Positions 43,860 to 53,574 of a stretch of DNA of 64,000 nucleotides are shown piece after piece; the stretch's first letter is position 1, and each line of letters starts with the position of its first letter. Position numbers and translations under genes: made by a program. The DNA comes from Vandiemenella viatica (taxonomy: Eukaryota; Arthropoda; Insecta; Orthoptera; Morabidae), in assembly GCA_031002005.1 (NCBI GenBank), contig JARYHS010009186.1:107296829-107360828 (forward strand). The letters are read 5' to 3'. The notes under the pieces were generated by a model, which was given only the letters and a program-made list of their open reading frames with translations, did not search any database and had not been told where the DNA came from.

Positions 43860-44330
43860 TTCAGTAAATACAGGATTTTGAAATTGCTTCCTACCGCCTG
43901 CCTAATGCACCCTGGCCAATTAAATTTATTATCTAAGATATCACTTTAAATTTAATGTCTTCAACAGGCAATTCCTCCTTCTCCATACGAAACCTTTATT
44001 TTGATAATGAAAATGTTGGCCAGTAAAAATAAGAAAAGATAGGGAAAGGAAACCCTCTGCAGATGAAGACAGGAGAGCCACAACTAGATTCCTGTGGCGA
44101 GTCTTGGTGTGTAAATACCATGATCCCCCAATCATGATTAGGGTACATACTGAAATATTATGGGTCCTTGTTTTTGTGTTGGCCATGGTTCTCCTGCTGT
44201 TACCTGTGCTGAGCAAGGTGTTTAATTTCCCAACCCGTCCTTATTTTTAAAACTTTTATTTTTGTAATCTGTGTACCTAATAAGCCCGTTTTTGCTGTTG
44301 CATCGGTCTTCATTTCACTCGACCTCCTCT
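43860..44330 (-). mobile_element. LINE fragment interrupted by a PLE-associated repeat
   Basis: 43860-44000 aligns with 50760-50870 (GGATTTTGAAATTGC, CACCCTGGCCAATTAAATTT, TCTTCAACAGGCAATTCC) and 44230-44330 with 50890-50990 (ATCTGTGTACCTAATAAGC then a TTGCATCG block). On the minus strand this is the KLNWxGHI...FKILYLL region of a CR1-like RT. Between them, 44010-44225 carries the PLE-associated repeat (AAGATAGGGAAAGGAAACC, CAGATGAAGACAGGAG, TGAAATATTATGGGTCC), whose donor-like motif is deleted here. The insertion therefore post-dates the LINE copy. Confidence 0.6.
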
Positions 44331-44542
44331 GCTAGATAACATATGCAGATTTCATTTGGGCTGAAGTAAGCAGTTCTAGTATTATGATATAATTCAGTAT
44401 TACCAAGAAATTCAATATCCTTCACTCTACAGGATTGAACTAAAGAAAGTGGAAAGAAATGTTAACAAAAATTACAGAAGAATAGACTCAATGAAATGAG
44501 TAACAATGAAAATATCCAATGTAAGTTTTCTTGGTGAATCAG

Positions 44543-44891
44543 TAGTGTAAAATCTTCTAGGGCTTTCCACCGAGATAGCGCGTCAGTGTAGGGAAGTGGT
44601 GTCAAAGATACGGCCCGCGATTGCAATGTGACACAGAAAGAAGAAACATGTATACTATACAATTAAATAAATGTTATAATAATTCAGTAGTTCATTTTTG
44701 TTTGAATCTGGCCCACCTACACATTCTAAATTTAATATACGGCCTTCTGCAACATTGAGTTTGACACCTATGGTGTAGGGTGACGTTTTGAAGCCTGTCT
44801 CAGGCTCCATCTTCCGGAGCCTGAAGCAGGCTTCAAAACGTCGCCTACATTGACGTGCTACCTCGGTGGAAAGCACTAGAAGATTTTACGC
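44543..44891. mobile_element. Hairpin (foldback) element split by a hAT MITE
   Basis: The outer arms GTAAAATCTTCTAGGGCTTT (about 44543) and, from the right, GTAAAATCTTCTAGTGCTTT (ending about 44890) are inverted. The match continues inward through CCACCGAGATAGCGCGTCAG and, after the inserted 180 bp, through GACGTTTTGAAGCCTG to GGCTCC around a loop of about 7 bases (near 44810-44816). Without the insert this is a near-perfect hairpin with arms of about 75 bp. It has no coding capacity. Short fragments such as AGAAGATTTTACTCAA near 45507 suggest other copies. Confidence 0.8.
44594..44773. mobile_element. 180-bp hAT MITE nested in the hairpin element
   Basis: Left end AAGTGGTGTCAAAGATACGG and right end (reverse complement CATAGGTGTCAAACTCAATG) share GGTGTCAAA, the edge of a widespread hAT MITE type rich in CGGCCC/GGCCC phrases, which are also present here (ACGGCCCGCG, TGGCCCACC). 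The exact 8-bp duplication GTGTAGGG flanks it (44586-44593 and 44774-44781). Removing the insert with one duplication restores the host hairpin arm. Confidence 0.85.
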
Positions 44892-45224
44892 AATGAAAAT
44901 ATCATTAAAGGAATTACATCACTGAGTAGCCTATAAATAATTCAACATCAGCAAGTTTGAATATTATGTTCTTCTTTGCAACTTCCCATTTAACTTGGGC
45001 TCATATTAGGTAAATGGAATTATATTGATAGTGACATGTTTCTGGGTGAACAGATTTTTGTCACATTTTATTTGCCAGTTGATCACTCTCCTTGTTCATG
45101 TAGCATGTAATTGCTAGCCAACATCTGATGATTGCGAGAAATATCTTCTCAAGTTTCTTTTATTGTCTACACCTACATTACCTTCTTTGTTCCCTGGGAT
45201 GTAAACTGACCATTCTGACTGGGA

Positions 45225-45405
45225 ACGCTTGTGCTTCACATTCACAAATTGTTTCAATCCCCTTCCAGCCATCCAGAGTTCAGTTTACAATGGTTTGCTG
45301 AAATCACTCCAGGCGAATGTAGATATGTTTCCTTCAAAGGCACAGGACTGAATTACTTCTTGTTCCCACCCCCATATATTGATGAGACATAAAGCCATAA
45401 ATAAT
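45225..45405 (+). repeat. tRNA-related SINE body, plus copy (5' head decayed)
   Basis: Contains CAATCCCCTTCCAGCCATCC, AATCACTCCAGGCGAATG, TTCCTTCAAAGGCACAGGA, CTGAATTACTTCTTGTTCC and the tail GATGAGACATAAAGCCATAA. The blocks are in the order of the 52.2-kb copy, but the A-box head is not recognisable. Confidence 0.65.
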
Positions 45406-45728
45406 AATTAAAAAGAAATCTAGGAGATAAGCATTGATCCTAGAATTTTGTCAGTTTTATAAGTTATATGGAAATTTTTTGAGATTTGCTTCTTGTTAGT
45501 GCCAGAAGATTTTACTCAATACAGAAGTCACTGATTATGAATTCCTATATCTTCAAGAGGTTGGCCCTATCTTTTCTTCAATTTGCCTTTGCCAGCAAAA
45601 TCCCTTATTGCCATAACTTTCTGGAGGTTGTATTATCTTGTCAGCCTAGTTGATTGAAGTACTTTTTAAAATGCAGGTCGATTAGCTTTCAGTTTGTACT
45701 GCAGTGTACGGTGTATTTGAAATACCTC

Positions 45729-46016
45729 TCAATCGCCGGTTGGTGTTATGCCCATGATGAGTGCTTGTCGCTGACTAACAAGCTGGAGTAAACTCCCAGC
45801 TGTTTCATGTAGTGCTCTGCCAAGCTGGTCTAAGACATGTGGATCGAGCTTATCAGGCACTGCCTGTTGATTTTTTGTGAAAATCATCATTATGTCTGAC
45901 AGTACTCTATCCAGTTTCTCACATTTTAGCATGTATTTTTCTAGTACGATGCTCGGATGGTTATTTTGCTGTATATGAAGTTGCATACTGTCTAACCAGC
46001 TTTGAAAATGTGCTGC
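45729..46016 (-). CDS. Unrecognised exon-like frame on the opposite strand inside ATP13A1 intron 1
   Basis: From a plausible acceptor (minus-strand ...CTGTTTTTGTAATAG, cut before 46016) a 95-codon frame runs to a TGA. It contains AAHFQSWLDSMQLHIQQNNH, PSIVLEKYMLKCEKLDRVLS, DIMMIFTKNQQAVPDKLDPH and ends QRQALIMGITPTGD. Composition is that of a normal amphipathic-helical soluble protein, unlike the transposon relics around it, and it has neither low complexity nor DDE/RT motifs. It could be the last exon of a host gene nested in the intron, a processed-gene piece, or an unfamiliar mobile-element protein. I do not recognise it. The upstream exon, if any, was not found. Confidence 0.45.
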   Translation of the reverse strand, partial: AAHFQSWLDSMQLHIQQNNHPSIVLEKYMLKCEKLDRVLSDIMMIFTKNQQAVPDKLDPHVLDQLGRALHETAGSLLQLVSQRQALIMGITPTGD

Positions 46017-46059
46017 CTATTACAAAAACAGTCCATATTGCATTTTGTGACTGCACCAA

Positions 46060-46215
46060 GAACGTTGACACACACAATTTTGTTTGGGAGGATGCGGATT
46101 CGAGTCCCCATCCAGCCATCTCCAGATTACTCCAGGCTATGGCTTAATTCCTTCCTGTTCTTGCCCCAAGTCCTTTCCTGCCTCTAATGACCTGAATGAG
46201 GAATAAAGCTAGAAG
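46060..46215 (+). repeat. tRNA-related SINE, plus copy (partial)
   Basis: GGGAGGATGCGGATTCGAGT followed by CCCCATCCAGCCATCTC gives the B-box end of the head. AGATTACTCCAGGCTATGG, TTAATTCCTTCCTGTTCTTG and CTAATGACCTGAATGAGG follow. The segment between the GATTACTCCAGG and ATGGC blocks is shortened compared with 52237-52478. Confidence 0.7.
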
Positions 46216-46229
46216 CAAAGAAAAGGCCT

Positions 46230-47110
46230 TGTTCTTCTTACCACTCCCATCATTACAATCTTTCAACATTTTGTAGGGTGTATTGTGTAAAGTAGAAAAG
46301 TTTGGTATGTTCTCACAACATGAACGTACCCCAAGAATGCCTTCAGTTCTTTAAGTTTTGTGGATCTTGGAAAGTTGTACCCGAGATATTTCACCATCAA
46401 GGTGCAGGTAGTGGCCTTTTCTCATGATGGGTGATTCCATGGCTTGCTAGAAGTTAGAATTTTCCATGTGTTCTTCGAAAGTTTCGGAAGCAATGATCAA
46501 GTCAGTTATGCACAATACACCTTTACTTGATGAATACAACAATACAATACACTAGATAGGTCTCTTAATCCAAATGGAACTCTGTTGCATAGAAAGCTGT
46601 AAAAGGTTGACATGGCGATATGTCAAGCATTGTTAGTCACCACTTGAAATCTACACACGATGTCTTGTATGGTTTCTGGTCTTTCACCATGCCATGTTAT
46701 CATGAAATAAAGACCTCTGCCATCTAACTACACACGAACACTTCAGTCTGTCTTGGTGTCAATGATTATTTGGTTTAAATATTGCAATTCCACATGTGAA
46801 ATTATTATGTTAATTTCAATTGCTTCAATTGCAACCCTCAGTTTCCCTATGTTGAATGTGTGAGCTCTCAGTGGATATGGCCCAGTCACTTTGAATTTTT
46901 TGCATGATACTCTTTACTTTCCCTGGTCAGGTTCCTAACAATAAGACTTCTTAACTTGGCAGTCAGTGTAGGCAAAAGCAGTCTGGAAGAGGTGATTTAA
47001 GCAAGCAATGCATTAACCACCAAAATGTTCTCATTTGATAATGTACAAATTGTAAACTCTATTCACCTCTGATGTCAAGCTTCAGATCTATTTGCCCATT
47101 ATCCACTATT
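46230..47110 (-). mobile_element. LTR-retrotransposon pol-like remnant (degenerate)
   Basis: Minus-strand broken frames give KVTGPYPLRAHTFNIGKLRV, a GLYFMITWHGERPETIQDIV block, FLCNRVPFGLRDLSS (compare the F-x-PFGL motif of Gypsy-type RT), then CITDLIIASETFEEHME (compare Y-DD-L--S---EEH) and LDGEISRVQLSKIHKT. The order fits a Gypsy-type reverse transcriptase. The YxDD catalytic motif is decayed (CITD). No LTRs or primer-binding site were found, and the superfamily is tentative. Confidence 0.5.
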
Positions 47111-47829
47111 AACATACTTGACATCATGACCAGTGTGGGTAGAGTTCTACGTAAAAGTTGCAGATACCAAGTTTTGTACTGTATTAGTCTTCCAATCAAT
47201 TAGCACATGGTCAAAGGTTGCAGGGTACCATGGTAAGATGGAAAGGGGGAGGGGAGTTAATTTGCGAGTGCAGCAGTTTATCAGTAATGATGTCTTGATG
47301 TTATCTGGAGTTTATTGGTGTTGGTTGGTGGCGATGTTTTGGTTGTTGGTCATCCGGACATAATAAGCTACTATTCTTCTAGTCACAGATTGCACACACA
47401 CAACCTCCTGTTTGCAGCATTCATATAATTGAAATCAGACTTGTCACTGCACTGCTCGAATACTGCATGCTAAGTAGATGAAAAGATAAGTCCGCCAGAA
47501 TGAGTAAGCACAAGATGGCCACACTGCCCGAATACCGTCTGTATGTATGTATGTACCGTTCCCGCAAGATGGTCTGTCACTGCTGTAGTCACTTTCACTG
47601 AAAGTTTAATTTAACTGTAGCAAGTTGGGTCCGCTCGCAAATTCTTGTTTGCTGGTAACATTCTCTGCTAATCCCGACTTTGTTTGACACTCTGCAGGAA
47701 TTACATATACCGAGAACTAAATGTTCTGATCCATTTTCAGCGCCTTCACAAAAGTAAAGGGTTTTGTAAACAAGACCTTACAAGTCTTTATATGTAGATC
47801 CAGTATGTGCTGTCACAAACTGGCTCCTG

Positions 47830-47945
47830 ATCATGGAGAGTGAGCATTAACACTCTGTACCAGCATTCTGGAAATCGTGGCAAACTTTCTTCCCTTTCTT
47901 TGCCCCCAATCCTCCTCTGTTTAATGACCTCAATATTAATGAAGT
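47830..47945 (+). repeat. tRNA-related SINE, plus copy (short)
   Basis: GGAGAGTGAGCATTAACACT with TGTACCAGCATTCTGG is a mutated head. The middle body is deleted, jumping to TTCTTCCCTTTCTTTGCCCC, CAATCCTCCTCTGTTTAATG and ACCTCAATATTAATGAAG. A (TATG)n run lies upstream at about 47541-47556. Confidence 0.5.
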
Positions 47946-47999
47946 TTAATTCAATAAACAATAGAATAAAAAAATCTAGGACTGTTGTGTACTTTTAGA

Positions 48000-49010
48000 A
48001 TTCCGTAATTAATGGACGCTCCTTATTTAACACCATTTTATGGCTCATTTTGTCAGATGCACACTATGAACTTTACCTCCTTTGTCCATTTCGTCTGAAT
48101 TATGCATATGATCAACTTTCTTAGATTTTCATGACTATCCTTGCCTAATGTCATGTTGCATACTAGTTTATTTCCTCACAGACATACTGGCAGCACGGTA
48201 AAAGATTTGATTTCATTTTTGATGTGGTCACATATCATTCTATCAGTTTACCTATAACTTTTGTTAAATGAGTCAGCTTGTAGTTTGTAACCCTATTTGT
48301 TCCCTCTGCTTTGTGGATTACTATTTCACTTTTCTGGTCATCTGGTAAGCAAGCTCACTTTAAATAATGTTCTAAGGTAAGGCACTGTGTAATAACCCAA
48401 ATATCTTTAATATGTGATTAGTAATATTATTTATAATAGCCCATTTAATTTCATAGTTCTTTCGTAATATTCTCAGAATATGCTCAGGGGGCCCCCAAGC
48501 ATATCTCTGGGGGCCCCCAAGAGTGGTTGAGAGGGCCCACGAGCCTTCGTGGCAAACTGGTGATCCCCTTTTTTTTTAGCTCTAGTCATCTAAGGGGGCC
48601 CTGAGACACAGGAAGCCCCTCACTAAGGGCCCCCAATCACTGCTCAAGGGCCCCCATCCTCAGCTCAGGGGGCCCCTACCAGCTAAACAAAGCAAAAAAA
48701 AGGTCACCCATCTGGCCTGATGGCCCAAAATAAATTTTTTGCACCAGGGCCCTTGTTGACTTGCTACGCCATTGCTCCTTTACTGCTATCAATTCCTGCG
48801 TAGCTGTTCCAAATGTTTCTTACTGCCATGCTCTTTAACTCTATTGTGTTCTCTTCTTACCAACCTCTTTAGGCACCTCAGTTCCCTATTATAGTATCTA
48901 GATTCCATTTCTGTTATAGAATAAATGTTTCTTTTGCCATTCTCATTATATCCTTTAACTGTTACCACTTCCACTACATTGTACCTGTGCTCTCCTTTCA
49001 CATACTAAAC
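48000..49010 (-). mobile_element. CR1-like LINE fragment split by a GGGCCC-rich insertion
   Basis: 48017-48470 aligns with 205-690 of the first LINE: ACACCATTTTATGGCTCATT, CTCCTTTGTCCATTTCGTCT, TGTGGTCACATATCATTC, TTTTCTGGTCATCTGGTAAGC. 48780-49001 encodes on minus VVTVKGYNENGKRNIYSITE, RELRCLKRLVRREHNRVKEH and GSKKHLEQL, the linker between endonuclease and RT in such elements. Between the two halves, 48480-48775, sits an unrelated palindrome-rich insertion. Linker before RT is the correct order for a single minus-strand element. Confidence 0.75.
48480..48775. mobile_element. GGGCCC palindrome-rich element inserted in the LINE
   Basis: About 295 bp with at least eight GGGCCC-type blocks (AGGGGGCCCCCAAG, CTGGGGGCCCCCAAG, AAGGGGGCCCTGAG, AAGGGCCCCCAATC, AGGGGGCCCCTACC and others), a CCCCTTTTTTTTTAGCTC core and, on the right, GCAAAAAAAAGGTCACCC, giving an overall inverted layout. 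The right edge is CTTGCTACGCCATTGCTCC. TGCTC occurs at both borders (about 48480 and 48775) and may be a short duplication. A shorter relative with GGGGGGCGG/CCGCCCCCC ends lies at 50150-50270. Confidence 0.6.
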
Positions 49011-50149
49011 CTTCCTCTGAAATATTGCTTCTGTTTTGATGTAAGCTTACATATCATTTTATAATTGTACTTGTAACCACCTTCAGTTTTGGCCACTGGT
49101 TTACTGTACCCTCTAGTTTCCATCACATTGTAGTCATTTATTCATTCTGTTAACTGTGACTAGGGCTTGCCAATCAACTCTTGGGAAACTAAAAATAATT
49201 TTAGGTTCTCAAAAAGTGATTCATCTTTATCATTCATTCTTCCACTGTGGTAAGCTGACGAGGCCCTTTCATTTAATTTATCCAGAAATCCACCACAAGG
49301 AAATCATGATTGATTTATCAGTTCCAGTGAACTGTAATAGTCTCTGCTGACCAATATAAGTACCCCCTGCTCCAATTTCTTCACTAGCTTGCAGTATGCT
49401 CTATAATCACTGGAGAAAACCTCATTGTTAAGCACACCTTTCTCAACCAAGACTACCCCTATCACTACTTATGGTTAATGTATCTCTATTAGGTATCAAA
49501 TTATTGTTTTGTCCATTATATTCATACAGTTTACCAGTGACAATCTAATAAGGGCCTTTGTAATATTTCTAGCATTAATTTTCACCTTCCACAAGCGACC
49601 CCTTCTATTATTGTTTCACCTGCTCCAGCATATTTTTGTAAATACTGAAAGAAAAAATGCACTTATAACTCACCAATCGAAGGCAACAACAAAAAACCTC
49701 TACCAAAAAAAAAAAATATATATTTTGAGCTAAGCCCTTACTAATGAAAATAGAAACACTTGATTGATCTCGCGCAGGCATTCGTGGTCGACACTGACAC
49801 AACTACTTCTGTAGTATTTATGATTTTTCTCATTGTACCTCTGCATTTAGTACCTGTTTGGTGTCCCTTTTTTATCCCTTCACCGCTAAGACAGAACTAA
49901 CGCCTTTCCCAAGACACCTCATTGTTATGTGCCTCACATAATGGTTCAACTGTGTCTGCTCATGTCGACTCGGGACCTACTGCTAGCTATTTGAATGCCC
50001 TTGTGCAATACCGATCATGCCGCCCCCTATTATTACCTATTGTCACTGACTGAAACAGTAGTCGGGTTAAAAAAATAATAGATCCCACAACATAAGTCTG
50101 CCACTCCCCTAGATCTGGCACTGACTACAGCTACCTATGCTCATCTTCA

Positions 50150-50275
50150 GGGGGGCGGAAAAATCATGTCTGCAGAGCACCAAATTTATTTTGCGATGAC
50201 CTTTTTTTTAACTCCACTACAGTCCTGGCAGCGACAGTTGATCACTAGATTTACCGCCCCCCTGGATGTGGTGCA
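50150..50275. repeat. Short relative of the GGGCCC-rich element
   Basis: The left edge CAGGGGGGCGGAAAAATC and right edge TTTACCGCCCCCCTGGATG are inverted. The interior GCACCAAATTTATTTTGCGA plus TGACCTTTTTTTTAACTCC parallels CCAAAATAAATTTTTTGCAC and the T-rich core of 48480-48775. Decayed LINE text may surround it. Confidence 0.45.
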
Positions 50276-50339
50276 TGCCCACTTATGGCGGGCCTGCCTG
50301 CATTAGTTCCATCCTGGTATACTGTGCCTCCATCACCTT

Positions 50340-51010
50340 AACCAGATCGCTCTCTATGCTATAATTCATGATTCTATCAACGCAGTTTTCCATCCAGTTT
50401 TCTCCCCATCCCCCTACTATCACTTTTCTATCCTGCTTAATGAGGCTTACAAAGTGATCCTATATGTTCCATTCCTTGATCTAATGTTGTATTATGTTTG
50501 AAAAGGGGGGGGGGGGGAACCCTCTGGACCCAGTAGGCTGTACCCTTCTCCCTGATTATTTTTACTATCTCGTTGATTGTTTGTACCATCTCCCTAATCA
50601 TTTTGCCCATCTCTGTGATATTTCTTTCCAATCCTGTATTTGATACCCAAAATGTGGATCCCAAACTACACCACCATATTCCAGCAGTGGTCTGACCAAA
50701 CTTTTGTACCCCAATTCCCTTAATTCTCTTGTGCATCCCCTCATCACTCTTTCCAACAGGTGAAGGATTTTGAACCCTTTCCCTACCACCTGTTCAATGT
50801 GTCCTGCCCAGTTAAGTTTGCTATCAAATGTAATGGCAAGGTATTTACATTTCAAGTCTTCAATAAGTAGCTACTTCCTCACTTTATAATTGTAATCAAC
50901 CTTTAGCTTTTTATCTGTGTACCTAATAAGCTGGTCCTTCTTTGCATCCCATGTTGACTCGCCCAGCTAGTTATCCTATCTAGATCACCCTACAGCTGTT
51001 TACAGTCTTC
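50340..51010 (-). mobile_element. CR1-like LINE fragment, RT C-terminal region
   Basis: The minus frame 50855-50598 reads KCKYLAITFDSKLNWAGHIE, QVVGKGFKILHLLERVMRGC and SLVRPLLEYGGVVWDPHFGY: the thumb and post-RT region (LG--FD-KLNW--HI; RP-LEYG-VVWDP). Upstream text to 51010 gives decayed LIRYTDKKLKVDYNYKVRK-type sequence. A run of about 13 G at 50505-50518 marks the break after the frame. The 43.9-kb fragment is its closest relative in the window. Confidence 0.75.
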
Positions 51011-52230
51011 TATTGTTTTAAATGAACCTTAAGGATTAAAAGGAATATTCAAAATTTAATCGAAGCAGTACTCTTGTAAAAATTTCTTGTGGTGCTTAAA
51101 TGATTTGTGTTGTTGCTTATTTAATGCTAGCTGAGGTCTGTTACTTTGTTTACATGAACTATTAATGTATGAATTAAACCAGTCATATCATAGTTAACAC
51201 ATAACCAACTAGGGAAAAATAGAGCATAACATAATTTCTCTAAATAATATAATGCCATCCATACTCTGAAATTATGATAAATATTTCGACTTTGCACTAG
51301 ATCTGACCAGTAGTTCTTGCTTGAACCCCGTTCAGTCAAAAATTGATACTAGTTTGTGGACTCATTTAAATTTCTCGGCTTACTGACTCCACATCAAAAT
51401 GAAACACAACCTATTGTATCCTCAGGACCAGGTGCTGTACATTATTCAAAACTCCCCAAAATCTGACCAGTGCTTATTGTGTGAATCCTGTTCACCAAAC
51501 AAGACCCTCCATTACTGACAATACTGCACCATGCGGCAATATGGCTATATTTCCTGTTGCGTATAGAACCATAAAATCTAATGCATGGATTTCTACTAAA
51601 CTACACATTGTTTATAGGCCATGAAAATTTTGGTGTATTTGTCTGTCTGTGCACAGAGCAAACAAAAATTAACCAACAGATTTCAACAAAACTACAATAC
51701 TGACAGCTTACATCATGGGTTGGTGTGCAGAATACTTTGTGTCAAATGTAAAAATTCATTGTTCTTCAGAACAGTATATGGGTTTTGATGAAATGTAACA
51801 CAAATACACATATTAATAAACTTCCACAGTAATCATCATAAAAGCAACACAGCATAAAAAATAATAATAATAAAAAATGTAAGGTTTGTTTTAACCTTCG
51901 TATACTGAAGGGACATAAAGTTCTCTTACTCTCATAAATAGGGAAATAGTTCAGCCTAAAGGTGCCACAAGAGCCTTTTATAGATTATGTTTAATTGTTA
52001 AAACTATAACAGATTGACATTGTGATACTATTAGGGATTTTATATCATATTTCATACAAATAAAGCCTCTATTTATATATGTGACAACTTCAAATGTTAG
52101 GTATGTAGAATTGCCATTGCACCTCTCCTTCAGAGACGTATTTACCAGTTAGCCACCCAATATTATCTCTCATCTGCCTCCAACTTTCATTCAGTGCCAC
52201 CTATGTACATTCCAACATGATCTTTCCTTC
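51010..52230 (+). other. ATP13A1 intron 1: no element or gene recognised
   Basis: AT-rich spacer. A 70-codon minus frame (51127-51339) lacks any motif. Confidence 0.5.
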
Positions 52231-52236
52231 AGAAAC

Positions 52237-52478
52237 CGAGCGTGGTGGGTGAGTGGTTAACGTTGTGGCCTCGCATTTGGGAGGATGCCAGTTTGAATCC
52301 CCGCCCGGGCATCCAGTTCTGGGTTTTCTATGGTTTCCCCAAATCACTCTAGGAAAATTTCGGGATGCTTCCTTCAACAGCCCATGGCCGAATTCCTTCC
52401 TGTTCCTTGTCTCCAGTCCCATCCCACCATCATACCTTGACGTAATGACCAAGATGTAAAGCCATAAGAGATTTTTTT
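52237..52478 (+). repeat. tRNA-related SINE, best preserved copy
   Basis: The head GCGTGGTGGGTGAGTGGTTA contains an A-box-like TGAGTGGTTAACG; AGTTTGAATCCCCGCC is the B-box. Body: GGGTTTTCTATGGTTTCCCC, AAATCACTCTAGGAAAATTT, CTTCCTTCAACAGCCCATGG, CGAATTCCTTCCTGTTCC and GTCCCATCCCACCATC. Tail: GACGTAATGACCAAGATG, TAAAGCCATAAGAG and a T-run. The Pol III promoter layout and tail place it among tRNA-derived SINEs. Confidence 0.85.
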
Positions 52479-52510
52479 TCCCTCAGTCCAGGTTAAAGTG
52501 AGATTTCTGA

Positions 52511-52740
52511 GCATGGTGGGTGAGCAACAACACTCTAGCCTCACGTTAGAGAGGATTCTGGTTCGAATTCCTGCCTGGCCATCCAGATTTTGGTTTTCCA
52601 TGATTTCCCAAAATCACTACAGGTGAATGCCAGGATGGTTCCTTCAAATGGCCAAAACTGAATTCCTTCCCATTCCTCATCCCCAGTTCTTTCCCACCTG
52701 TAATGACCCAGACGTCGACAAGACATAAAACTGTAGTTAT
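52511..52740 (+). repeat. tRNA-related SINE, second copy in head-to-tail array
   Basis: The head GCATGGTGGGTGAGCAACAA has a damaged A-box; GGTTCGAATTCCTGCC is the B-box. The body and tail blocks are the same as in the first copy, with ACAGGTGAATGCCAGGATGG and CAAGACATAAAACTG better preserved. It lies about 30 bp downstream of the first copy in the same orientation. Confidence 0.85.
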
Positions 52741-53005
52741 GCCCGTACACCCCACAAATTTTCGTATGCAGATACCTATTAATGTTGGTCACAGCTTTAC
52801 TCGGACATCCATCATCACATTTATTTACTTGGACATCTATGATTTGTAATTGTCTATTTACTTCACTTCCATAGTGAATTTCCCCTTTTTTTGGTCATAT
52901 ATATGCTGTAGTTGCAACTATCATACAAAATTTTATTCTTGATTGTTATTACTAGTTGCATATCATTTGTTAGTGTATGTTAGCAAATGATTATTTTCCC
53001 CCCAG

Positions 53006-53095
53006 ACAAATGATCCACTCAGAGCAAAGGTAGCCAAGGTCGTGCCAACTGCTAACAATGGATCCTCGGAACTGGTTTCTGTGCATCAAACTAAG
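53006..53095 (+). CDS. ATP13A1: ATP13A1, second coding exon
   Basis: The acceptor TTATTTTCCCCCCAG ends at 53005 and the donor GTAAAT begins at 53096. The 30-codon exon, in phase 0 at both ends, encodes TNDPLRAKVAKVVPTANNGS followed by SELVSVHQTK. This matches the strongly conserved DP-KA--VKVVPTPNNGS-ELV stretch directly after the LTC block of P5A ATPases, so exon 1 plus exon 2 reads through the family sequence without a gap. Exon size, phase and family match together make the splice call firm. Confidence 0.9.
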
Positions 53096-53277
53096 GTAAA
53101 TGGTGTATGCTTTTTTTTTTATACCTTATCTCAATTTTTCATGCATTTATAATTCAGATGTAACTTTGTTATGCACAAAAATGTGAGTAGATTATTGAAA
53201 TTAATTTTTAATGCCTTTTAATAATTTTTTAAAACTAAAACTTTTTCATGCTGTAGACTCTTGCTATTCCTGTAACT

Positions 53278-53549
53278 TAGAGGTTTCCAATCTGGGGATG
53301 CACCTCCCCAGGAGGGTGTAAAGACATGTCAGGGGGACCTGAGATGTAAGGTAAATTTGCTGTCCTTGTGGATGATACCGTCACAAGTACTATGACTCCT
53401 CTTTCCTCTTAAGAGTTGAAAACATTAATTCTAACATTGCATGCTTAGTGAATTTCCTCAGCCATGTCATTGTTAGTACTGAAAAGTAGGCATAATAAAA
53501 TTGTGGTGGGGGAGGGGAGCATGAGAAGAGTAAATGTTGGGAACCCATT
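53278..53549. mobile_element. hAT-like MITE, 272 bp
   Basis: The left end TAGAGGTTTCCAATCTGGGG and the right end (reverse complement AATGGGTTCCCAACATTT) share GGTTxCCAA. The flanks CTGTAACT (53270-53277) and CTATAACT (53550-53557) differ at one base, as expected for an old 8-bp duplication. The interior includes CCCCAGGAGGGTGTAAAG and CAGGGGGACCTGAGATG, typical of this MITE type. Confidence 0.55.
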
Positions 53550-53574
53550 CTATAACTGCTTCCTTACAGTATTA

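Noticed and set aside
45126..45150. CTGATGATTGCGAGAAATATC as a hammerhead core
   Set aside because: The spacing superficially fits, but stem II would have only one base pair and no flanking stems pair.
52237..52320. A tRNA gene (A- and B-box-like sequences)
   Set aside because: The stems of a cloverleaf cannot be formed, and the sequence continues into the shared SINE body and tail. The same head recurs in other copies.
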